Of a DNA stretch of 64,000 nt, positions 16,553 through 24,600 are shown piece after piece. The translations under genes and the position numbers were made by a program. The DNA comes from B10-G9 sp964627755. Its GTDB lineage: Bacteria > Chloroflexota > Anaerolineae > Anaerolineales > UBA11858. Numbering within the stretch: position 1 is the first letter of the stretch; every line of letters starts with the position of its first letter. The notes below the pieces were generated by a model. The model was not told the DNA's origin and did not search any database. It saw only the letters and a list, made by a program, of their open reading frames with translations. The stretch is taken from the NCBI GenBank assembly GCA_964627755.1, contig CAZVIH010000064.1:1-64000 (forward strand), given 5' to 3'.

Positions 16553-17014
16553 ATGAAAAAAAACTGGCGGAATATCACAGTAATAATCATTCTTGGTATC
16601 TTTACCCTGGTTGTGATCAGTGTATTTAATGCGGTTGCCGCCTCTAATACGGTACCGGTCACTCATGCCGATAAGGATAGTTTTGGTCTTGGGGTCACAG
16701 AGGTAACACCCCCGCAGTGCGCTGGCATGGGTTTGACCAACATTGTTGATGTAGGCGCAGGCCAGAGCGGCACAGCCGCAAATGACCTGATCTTGGGTAC
16801 TGCCGGCGATGACCTGTTGATCGAGGGTGGGGCAGGTAATGATTGCATCCTTGGTGGCGGTGGAAATGATAGACGCAGAATATTTTTTTTCTTCTGGATC
16901 TGGGGATTGGATGGTGGAGAGGGAAATGATGTGATAATTGGTGGACCTGGTACAGATGTCTGCCGGGGAGGTGGTGGTGCAGATACTTTCTATGGATGTG
17001 AAACCACCTACTGA
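16553..17014 (+). CDS. Small secreted RTX-repeat protein
   Basis: A 153-residue protein from the ATG at 16553; an in-frame TTG at 16532 is a poorer start. The signal segment (ITVIIILGIFTLVVISVF) leads to AASNTVPVTHAD, nearly identical to the mature start of the protein at 13671. The body holds calcium-binding RTX nonapeptide-like repeats: GTAGDDLLIEGG, GGAGNDCILGG, GGEGNDVIIGG and GGPGTDVCRGG. The repeat run is broken by an odd insert, RRRIFFFFWIWG. Four cysteines are present, which is rare in RTX proteins. It lies 34 bases after the peptidase-EAL gene and is probably part of the same unit. Likely an extracellular calcium-binding accessory. Confidence 0.75.
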   Translation: MKKNWRNITVIIILGIFTLVVISVFNAVAASNTVPVTHADKDSFGLGVTEVTPPQCAGMGLTNIVDVGAGQSGTAANDLILGTAGDDLLIEGGAGNDCILGGGGNDRRRIFFFFWIWGLDGGEGNDVIIGGPGTDVCRGGGGADTFYGCETTY

Positions 17015-17342
17015 TCAATACTTGATCAAAACGGAAATTAATTCATAAACACCGCTGAGATTGCGGTGTTTTTTTATGTGAATATCCCGCTCTCGATCAT
17101 TTTTCACCCTGAATTGACTGATAAGCACTGCTTTTTGATCCCCAAGCGATAATAATAAATTATTATACATATAAGCAAATACAATAAGTGATACCTGTCA
17201 CAAGGGTACAATAGTAGCATGACGTTTAATGTGCTGTAAAGCACGGTAATTATTGGAATTTGTCTCGCTAAACAAGGAATTTTGATAGCCATCTAAACCG
17301 GTTTTAAAGTTGAACATCTATCTAGGTTTCAAAGGAGAGAAT
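17015..17342. other. Intergenic stretch before the decahaem cytochrome
   Basis: 328 bases without a gene. It contains the terminator at 17048, an A+T palindrome TAATAA-TAAA-TTATTA (17150-17165) and a small hairpin GTGCT-GTAA-AGCAC near 17231. A TACAAT at 17207-17212 could be a -10 but lacks a good -35. The promoter of the cytochrome gene is probably here but cannot be fixed. Confidence 0.4.
17048..17075 (+). terminator. Terminator after the RTX gene
   Basis: AACACCGC (17048-17055) pairs with GCGGTGTT (17063-17070), followed by a run of seven T. It closes unit C. Confidence 0.9.
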
Positions 17343-19403
17343 ATGAGAAAAAAAATATTTATATTATTGGTAATGGTAGCTGCGGTTCTGGTTTTGGCCA
17401 GCTGCTCGGGAGGAGAGTCTCCTTCCACCGCTGATTGCCCGGATTGCCCGGAATGCCCGGAAATCGACTGCCCCACACCTTTGGGGGGAGAGGTTCCTTT
17501 CGAGGCTGCCTGGGCAAGTTCTGGCCATGCCGATAGTGCTGCAGAAGCCTTCCGGCATTGGGATGAGGAAGACGATGGCCTGGTAGCTGAGGACTGTGTA
17601 AAATGCCATACCACATCCGGTTATGTCGATTTCCACGGAGGAGATGGTTCCGACGTCGGCACGATTGAGAATGAAGTTGCAGCCGCTGATGTTATGGGTG
17701 TGCAGTGTGTTGCCTGCCATAATCCCGCGGTTGTTCAGAAAGACAGTGTGGTTATGCCATCCGGTCTTGAACTAACTGGACTGGGAGACGAAGCTCGCTG
17801 TATGGAATGCCATCAGGGGCGGGAGTCTATGTCCAGTGTTAATGCCAAGATCCTGGAAACCAGCGGTGTTGAAGATCTGGCTGAGGTCGATCTTGATGCA
17901 GTGACCGAGGGACTGGGATTCAGGAATGTACACTACTATGCAGCAGCCGCAACCAAATACGGCACCCTGGCCAAGGGCGGCTATGAATACGCTGGAAAGG
18001 CCTATGACGGCAATTTTGCCCACACAGAAGAATTTGATACCTGTATTGAATGCCACAGCCCTCATACCCTGGAAGTGCAGGTCGAGAGCTGTGTCATGTG
18101 TCACGGCGAGGGTGAACCCCAGACTTACCGCATGGAAGGGTCGGGGGTTGACTATGATGGTGACGGTGATCTGGAAGAAGGTATTGCTACAGAGATTTCC
18201 GGACTTCAGGAAATTCTTTATGCTGCAATGCAGGCATATGCGGTTGAGGTTATTGGCACTGGTGTTGTATACGACGCAGCGGCTTATCCCTACTTCTTTG
18301 ACGATGCTGGTGAAAATTTTGTGACCTGGACTCCGCGCCTGCTCCAGGCAGCTTACAACTACCAGGTTTCTTTGAAAGATCCGGGCGCTTTCGCTCACGG
18401 TGGTAAATATATCATCCAGCTGCTCTATGACTCGATTGAGGATCTGGATGCAACCATGGCCGAAGGTCTTTACCGGGATGACCACGGACATTTCCAGGGA
18501 TCATCCGAAGCCTTCCGGCATTGGGACGAAGAAGGCGAAGTTCCGGGAAGCTGCAGCCGCTGCCACAGCGCTGAAGGTCTGCCGCTTTTTGTTACTGAAG
18601 GTGTGGAAATTTCCCAGCATATCTCCAATGGTTTCCAGTGTGAAACCTGCCACGGCGGTGAAGAATGGCCGGCCAGGTATCCCGTGAGTTCAGTAACGTT
18701 CCCCAGCGGCGCGGAAGTGGCCGTAGCTGAAGGTGATGATGCTGGTCTGTGCATGTCCTGCCACCAGGGTCGTGAATCATCTGTGAGTGTTGATGCCAGG
18801 ATCGGTACCGTACCAGCCAACACTGTTTCTGCAGACCTTGGGTTTATTAATGTCCATTACTTCCCTGCTGGAGCATCGCGCTACGGCAGTGAAGCCCAGG
18901 GCGGCTACCAGTTTGCCGGCAAGACTTACGCTGGTTACTTCGAACATGTGGAAGGATTTGCTTCCTGCATTGACTGCCACGACGCCCATGAGCTGGAAGT
19001 GAAGACTGAAAACTGCTTTACCTGCCATGCCGGTGTTGAGGATGTCAAAGATATCCGCAAATCCGAAGTGGACTTTGACGGTGATGGTGACACAACTGAA
19101 GGCCTTTATGGCGAGGTTGATACCCTGCGCGATTCGTTGTATGCTGCCATGCAAGCCTATTCTGCCAGCGCTGCTGGAGTTGACGGTATTGTATATGATG
19201 CCCACTCCTACCCGTATTTCTTCACCGATGCTGGTGAGAGATTTACGACCTGGACGCCGAATTTGCTTCGGGCTGCCTACAACTATCAATACTCCCAAAA
19301 GGATCCAGGCGCATTTGCGCACAACGGTCCCTACATCATCCAGCTTTTGATTGACAGCATTCAGGCAGTTGGAGGGAGCACGGGAAGTTTTACCCGGCCC
19401 TAG
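17343..19403 (+). CDS. Decahaem c-type cytochrome lipoprotein
   Basis: A 686-residue protein from the ATG at 17343, with AAGGAG 5-6 bases upstream. A lipoprotein signal ends in LASC (about residues 17-20), followed by an unusual cysteine/proline stretch (CPDCPECPEIDCP) with no haem motif. Ten CXXCH motifs follow, starting with CVKCH at residue 85, in two halves of five: CVKCH, CVACH, CMECH, CIECH, CVMCH and CSRCH, CETCH, CMSCH, CIDCH, CFTCH. The halves also share RHWDEE, a NVHYY/NVHYF block and a KDPGAFAH block, so the protein arose by internal duplication. It is probably a surface- or membrane-attached electron carrier. It converges on a second multihaem gene. Confidence 0.85.
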   Translation: MRKKIFILLVMVAAVLVLASCSGGESPSTADCPDCPECPEIDCPTPLGGEVPFEAAWASSGHADSAAEAFRHWDEEDDGLVAEDCVKCHTTSGYVDFHGGDGSDVGTIENEVAAADVMGVQCVACHNPAVVQKDSVVMPSGLELTGLGDEARCMECHQGRESMSSVNAKILETSGVEDLAEVDLDAVTEGLGFRNVHYYAAAATKYGTLAKGGYEYAGKAYDGNFAHTEEFDTCIECHSPHTLEVQVESCVMCHGEGEPQTYRMEGSGVDYDGDGDLEEGIATEISGLQEILYAAMQAYAVEVIGTGVVYDAAAYPYFFDDAGENFVTWTPRLLQAAYNYQVSLKDPGAFAHGGKYIIQLLYDSIEDLDATMAEGLYRDDHGHFQGSSEAFRHWDEEGEVPGSCSRCHSAEGLPLFVTEGVEISQHISNGFQCETCHGGEEWPARYPVSSVTFPSGAEVAVAEGDDAGLCMSCHQGRESSVSVDARIGTVPANTVSADLGFINVHYFPAGASRYGSEAQGGYQFAGKTYAGYFEHVEGFASCIDCHDAHELEVKTENCFTCHAGVEDVKDIRKSEVDFDGDGDTTEGLYGEVDTLRDSLYAAMQAYSASAAGVDGIVYDAHSYPYFFTDAGERFTTWTPNLLRAAYNYQYSQKDPGAFAHNGPYIIQLLIDSIQAVGGSTGSFTRP

Positions 19404-19424
19404 ACAACTGATTTTACTGGTTTC

Positions 19425-19457
19425 AAAAAACCCTCTGCAATTAGCAGAGGGTTTTTT
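19425..19457. terminator. Bidirectional terminator between the convergent cytochrome genes
   Basis: A 14-bp perfect stem (19425-19438 with 19444-19457, core CCCTCTGC/GCAGAGGG) flanked by A and T runs, so it works on both strands. Confidence 0.9.
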
Positions 19458-19473
19458 GGTTGATGATACCAAA

Positions 19474-19510
19474 TAAAATCCTGGAAGGCGATCGGCCTTC
19501 CAGGATTTTA
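19474..19510 (-). terminator. Strong terminator of the NapC-like cytochrome gene
   Basis: A 16-bp stem (19474-19489 with 19495-19510, core TCCTGGAAGGC/GCCTTCCAGGA), loop GATCG, with a T-rich tail on the - strand. It backs up the terminator at 19425. Confidence 0.85.
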
Positions 19511-19541
19511 GTGCTCTTTTGCTCTAATTGGGATCTGGATC

Positions 19542-21245
19542 TTATTCCAGGGCACCGGCCTTGATCCAGTCTTCTATGATGGATCTTTCCAGGTTTGTGA
19601 ACTGGGCAAAATGTGAACCGGTTCCTGCAGTTTTGGTTAATACCAGGCTTGCGGCAGGATCACCGGCTATGATAACCGGGCCGTTTTCGGAACCTGACAT
19701 TACCCCGGCGAAACTTGTTAAACTCAATCCAGCCTGGGGACTTTCCCCGTGGCAGGCTCCGCAGCGCGTTGAAAGGATCTCTTGAATGTGAACTGTGTAG
19801 CTCAGGTCCTGGGGATCATCTGGCAGCTCCGCGGGTATTGAGGTAGGCTGAGGGGTTGGCAGCATGGCAAGGATCGTTTCCCTTAAGGCAGGGGCATCAA
19901 AACCGGCATAATCCCAGCTGATTCCATGGCAGGCGCTGTTGGAGCAGAAAGAGCTGTTACTGGTTCCGCCGGGATCCGCCATGGTGTGGCAGCTGGAGCA
20001 GGATTGTTCATAAACCAGGTGATGAAGGGAGATCCAGTTGGTGTTGAGGTGATTCTGGGGTTCTGGGCCAGTGCTGATCTCAATTTCAGTAAGAAAGTCT
20101 TCTGCTTCAGATACAACGGGGATGGCGTGGCAGAGATTACATTCCAGCCGGATGGCTTGGCCTTCTTCGGATAAATGCGAGCCATCGTGACACCGGAAAC
20201 ATCCGGGTGAATTCTTATGGCCGATATTATCGGGATGGGAGGTCCAATCGGATTTTTGATCCGGATACACAGTGTTCTGGTAGGAGGTCTTTAATTCATC
20301 AATGGCCTGGTTAATCAACTCTTTGTTTTGAGTGTAATATTCAGGGTATTTCTGGTCATAGTAGTAATCCAGCAGGTCAAACGACGCCAGTGCTGTTCCC
20401 ATGCTGGTGTATTCTTTGTAATAGGTTTTCAGTGCAATATCACGGATCTCTGGGATGCCCGAATTGATCAAGCCTCTCTGTAGTAGATGATCGATAGTGT
20501 CCTCGGGGTAGGAGACCAGGTGAGTGATCCGATTATGGCAGGTAATACAGTCCATTTCTTCCAGGTCTTCTTGATTGATCTCCGAAGCATCAAAATTGCT
20601 CGTGATATCGCTATATTCGACCCTGGATCCATCCTCTCCATCAACCCGGATATAAGGAATTTGCTGCTCCTCCTTGTCCAGGGGGAGATAATAAACCGGG
20701 TTTTCGATGTGCCAATGGATGCCCTGGCCCAGGCCGGTTCGTTCACTTCCGCCGCCTGTTTTTAAGATCAGGTAGGTTGTAAAACTTGAATTTTCCAAAT
20801 CATTCCTGTACTGGACGATTTTCCTTAAACTGTCATCCGAAAATTTTTCCGGAAAATGACATAACTCACAGGTTTCCCTGGCAGGACGCATGTGTTTGAT
20901 CTGGATGGGATATTCGTAAGTTTTGAATAACGAGGCTGTGACATGTTTCAGGTCTCCAGCCTTGCGTGTAATGCGTTCGGTGATAAAACCTTCCCCAATG
21001 TGGCAATCCACACAGTCGATCCGGGCATGGGGTGAAGCCAGATAAGAAGTAAATTCAGGAGGCATGGTGTGGCAGGCTTGCCCGCAGAACTCTGGTGAGT
21101 TGGTATAATCCCAGGCGTAAGCAGCTCCCCAGAGAGCGAAAATGGTCAAGATACCTAAAAAGATATAGGGCGCCAAGCGAAGCCAGAGGGGTGTACCTTC
21201 AGGAGGGAGAAAAAAGCTTCTAATCAGGTGCAGAAGTTTCTTCAT
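19542..21245 (-). CDS. NapC/NrfH-like multihaem cytochrome c (nine haem motifs)
   Basis: A 567-residue membrane-anchored protein. One membrane helix near residues 24-45 (APYIFLGILTIFALWGAAYAW) precedes a NapC/NirT-type domain opening with SPEFCGQACHTMPPE, where the first haem motif is CX3CH. Canonical CXXCH motifs follow: CVDCH, CELCH, CITCH, CFRCH, CNLCH, CSSCH and CGACH. There is also a CX4CH (CSNSACH), giving nine candidate haem sites. NapC/NrfH proteins take electrons from menaquinol and pass them to periplasmic acceptors. The much longer C-terminal part, with five extra motifs, looks like a built-in acceptor, perhaps passing electrons to the convergent decahaem lipoprotein. Its start lies about 290 bases below a candidate promoter with a structured leader. 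Confidence 0.85.
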   Translation of the reverse strand: MKKLLHLIRSFFLPPEGTPLWLRLAPYIFLGILTIFALWGAAYAWDYTNSPEFCGQACHTMPPEFTSYLASPHARIDCVDCHIGEGFITERITRKAGDLKHVTASLFKTYEYPIQIKHMRPARETCELCHFPEKFSDDSLRKIVQYRNDLENSSFTTYLILKTGGGSERTGLGQGIHWHIENPVYYLPLDKEEQQIPYIRVDGEDGSRVEYSDITSNFDASEINQEDLEEMDCITCHNRITHLVSYPEDTIDHLLQRGLINSGIPEIRDIALKTYYKEYTSMGTALASFDLLDYYYDQKYPEYYTQNKELINQAIDELKTSYQNTVYPDQKSDWTSHPDNIGHKNSPGCFRCHDGSHLSEEGQAIRLECNLCHAIPVVSEAEDFLTEIEISTGPEPQNHLNTNWISLHHLVYEQSCSSCHTMADPGGTSNSSFCSNSACHGISWDYAGFDAPALRETILAMLPTPQPTSIPAELPDDPQDLSYTVHIQEILSTRCGACHGESPQAGLSLTSFAGVMSGSENGPVIIAGDPAASLVLTKTAGTGSHFAQFTNLERSIIEDWIKAGALE

Positions 21246-21374
21246 ATTCTTTTCCTTAATAGTATTTGATGTGGTTAAATGTGAGTGAATTGTAACATGG
21301 ATGCGTTTAACTAGTTACGCCATTATCGGTCGATTACCGATACTGTTCAGAGTTCCGGTTAGCTGATATGGAAC

Positions 21375-21494
21375 GGGGCCAAGGTGAGATCTGGAGCAAT
21401 GAACAACTCCCAGCCAGGCTGGGGGGGTGGTAGCATCCGGCTCCCGATGCAGCTGGGGGAGTGTATAGATCTTCACACCCCTTCCTGTTGCCCC
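21375..21494 (-). promoter_or_regulatory. Candidate structured RNA leader of the NapC-like cytochrome
   Basis: Nested pairings can be drawn: GGGGC (21375-21379) with GCCCC (21490-21494); GGTG plus AGATCT (21383-21392) with AGATCT and CACC (21467-21479); inside these, GGAG/CTCC (21393/21407), CCCAGC/GCTGGG (21409/21418) and GCATC/GATGC (21433/21446). This is a closed multibranch layout about 120 bases long. It lies below a perfect - strand TATAAT (21546-21551) and 130 bases before the cytochrome start, but above the + strand -10, so it most likely belongs to the cytochrome leader. I could not match it to a known riboswitch class. Confidence 0.35.
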
Positions 21495-21545
21495 TGGGTT
21501 GGGACTAATTTTTAGAAATAGGAAGGTAGATATGTCCTTTATTTT

Positions 21546-21551
21546 ATTATA
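21546..21551 (-). promoter_or_regulatory. Candidate -10 box for the cytochrome leader
   Basis: A perfect TATAAT on the - strand without a clear -35. Transcription from here would include the structured element at 21375-21494. Confidence 0.35.
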
Positions 21552-21555
21552 CCGG

Positions 21556-21564
21556 TGATATAAT
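21556..21564 (+). promoter_or_regulatory. Extended -10 promoter of the giant adhesin
   Basis: TGA-TATAAT, an extended -10 with a perfect hexamer and no good -35. The expected start is about 120 bases before the GTG at 21693. Confidence 0.45.
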
Positions 21565-21692
21565 TTTTTGACTATTCTACTTATAGAACCCGAACATGAT
21601 CTTTTTGAATAATCACCTTTCCAGACAGGCAAAATTCTCTTGTTGGAATTATTTTTTTGATTAGTATTTTCTGCATTTAACTTGGAGATACT

Positions 21693-24600
21693 GTGCGCAA
21701 ACTCTTTCCGAACCATCGTTTACTCTATGCACTAGTCAGCTTTGTCTTATTGCTAGTTATTGTCCCAGTCATGATTGTTTTCGCTGCTACTGTTCCGGCG
21801 GAGATCAACAAACAATTTACACCCATTGCCATTGCTTCGGGAGGCACCTCAACGTTGAAAGTCTCAGTTTTCAACTTGAACGCCAATCCACTTACTGATG
21901 CGACCTGGGCGGACACTTTCCCTGCTGGCATGACCATTGCAGACGATCCAAACATAAACGTCCAGAACTGCGGCAGTTATACCTTAACCGATGGAGGTGG
22001 CACCTCACTTGAAGCGGGGGATAACTCAATTATGTTGGCCGATGCCACCGTTCCGGCGCAACTTCCCAGCGGGTTGCCGGGGGAATGTTATGTAGAGGTC
22101 GATGTCACCTCGACGACCCCGGGCAACCTGATTAACACCATCCCCGCGAACGAACTCGAATCTTACACCATTGATCCCGGGGATACGGCAGACCCCCCAA
22201 CACCGGTGTTGATCTCAAACACCACCCCGGCCAGTGCCACGCTTAATGTGATTGGTGTAGAGTCGCCTTCCCTCAGCAAAGCCTTCGCGCCCAACACCGT
22301 CTTTGTTGGTGAGACCAGCACGCTGACCATCACCATTCATAACAATGATGATGATTACCCATTGACCGAAGTGACCATGTTTGATGTTTTACCCACTGAC
22401 GGGGATGGCGATATTAAGGTAGCCAGCACTCCGAATGTTTCCTTAAGTGGTTGTGGCGAAGGCTCAGGCGCTGAGTTGACTGATGAAACTGGAACTTCGG
22501 GCTCGTTAGGTGCTGGAGATTCAACGATAAAACTTGTCGATGGGATAATTGATCCTGATGCAGACTGTGTTATCTCCGTTGATGTCGTTTCGCTAGTGCA
22601 AGGCGCCTATACTAATGAAATCCCCAGTGGTGATCCCGCTGGAGGTTCGATCCAAACCCAGCAGGGCGTCACCAACGAGGACGCAGCTGATGATTCTCTC
22701 AATGTCCAGGCTTTTTCCATCGATAAAGAATTTGCCGAGACGAGGATTTCTGCGGGTGAGACCACGGGGGTGACCATTGAGATCGTCAATAACGCCACCA
22801 TTGAGTACACCAACGCGGAATTGGATGATGTTTTACCCGCAGGGCTTGTCTTTGAGGCTGGCAGCGCATCACTTAGTTGTACAGATGGTTCTTCAACGGC
22901 AAGCTTCTCGTATGCGCAAGCTGATACTTTGAGCATGACAGGCGGTGTCCTGCCTGCGAAGACTACCTGCACCATTACAGCCACGGCCAGGGCCTTGGTA
23001 ACCACCCCGGTTGGCACCTATACCAACCGGATCGAAATTGGGGACTTAGATACCGCTGAGGGAGCCAAAAATCATGGGCTGGCTTCAGCGGAGATTGAGG
23101 TTGATACTTTAGGGATTATAAAAGTATTCACTGAGGATACCATCCCTTCGGGTGGCACCAGTGAACTCACCATCACGATTACCAATCCATTCTCTAGGGA
23201 CTATACGGATGCAGCTGGTGGAGACCCGCTGTTGGAAGATGTTCTCCCTGCCGGTTTTGAGTTTGACACTACTTCAGCTCCGAGTTTACAGGGAGTTGGC
23301 TGTACAGGAGTACTTGCGATTGGCGGAACAAATAATGATACGCTAACTTTGGACGGCGGTACTTTACCGGCGAATGCAACCTGTACGATCACGGCCACAG
23401 TCAAGGCGGAATCGAATCTCATTCCTGCTGATCCTGGAGATTACATAAATACGATAGCCGCAGGCGATATCCATACGGACCAGGGAGCAACAAACGCCTC
23501 TCCTACCAGCGATACCATTACCGTTCAATCGCTTGATTTAACGAAATCCTTTAGTCCTAATACAATCCCCGCCGGGGGAATCAGCACAATGACCATTGAG
23601 ATCATTAACAATGGAACGGGTACATTGACCGGTGCAAATCTCACGGACGTATTGACTGATACCACTTTTAATTTCGTACCAGGAACAGAGGTGACTACCT
23701 GTACGCCTGGTACAGTTGTAATTTCTGACTCCCAAACTGTCTCTTTAACTAATGGCATTATTCCCCCAAGTGGCTGCACCATCACTGTGGGTGTGACCAC
23801 TGCTGATAATGCATTGCCAGCCAGTTATGAAAACATCATTGAAGCGGGTGACCTCACCACAACTGAAGGAGACACGAACCCTGCCGATGCCAGTGACACC
23901 ATCAGCGTAGAAACGGTCACGATCAATAAAAGTTATGGGACTGGTACGATTTCCTACCCAGAGACCAGCACCTTAACCATCAGGTTTTCGAATCCCGCGA
24001 ACGGCCAAGCCTTGACTAATATGGAACTCACCGACAACTTGCCAACCGGCTTAGTCATCGCTGATACACCCAACGCTAGTACAGATTGTGATGATTTAGC
24101 ACCGCCTGAAGATGTTCCTATCCTGACGGCTATTGCAGGCGGGACACAGATCAAATTAGAGAAAGGCTCATTAGCAGCAGGCAGTAGTTCCTGCTCGATT
24201 CAGGTTGATGTAAGTGCAGAATCGGATACCGTTTCGGGCAATTACCGCAATACGATTGCCCGGGGTGATTTGACCACCGGTTCTAGCGGAACTGGACCTA
24301 CAAATGGCAACAATAATTCTGCCACTTTGCATATCGAAGCTCTTGATGTCAGCAAAGAATTTGCCTATGAGAGTTTTCAAGCCGGGGATCCCAGCAGCAC
24401 CAATCCGATGACGATTACCTTAACCAATCCCACCGGTGTGGATTATACAAACGTAGGTTTATCTGATACGTTACCACTCTCCCCCGATAGTTATCTGGAA
24501 TTTGTCTCTGGGACAGAGAATTTTGATTGCATTGTTGGATCGGTTTCGCTTTCTGGTTCTCCAGCACCCCCATACCGAACGATTACATTGACTGGCGGTA

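Larger units (their letters stand above)
21246..21692. other. Divergent intergenic region between the cytochrome and adhesin genes
   Basis: 447 bases between two divergent genes. It holds a perfect hairpin TATCGGT-CGATT-ACCGATA (21324-21342), a larger G+C-rich structured element (21375-21494), and two opposed -10 boxes (21546-21551 on -, 21556-21564 on +). A frame on the - strand across it has no family resemblance and is not annotated. Confidence 0.5.

Noticed and set aside
17364..19472. - strand frames of 117-239 codons over the decahaem cytochrome gene
   Set aside because: The + strand has ten haem motifs, a lipobox and a ribosome-binding site. The opposite frames lack any family resemblance and reflect the codon bias.
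21375..21494. T-box or cobalamin riboswitch in the structured element
   Set aside because: GGGTGGTAGC looks a little like the T-box core, but the specifier domain and a terminator/antiterminator switch are missing and the downstream gene is not an amino-acid gene. Cobalamin-box consensus is absent.
21315..21716. 133-codon - strand frame in the divergent intergenic region
   Set aside because: No recognisable domain. It crosses the predicted + strand promoter and the structured element, and its composition is not protein-like.
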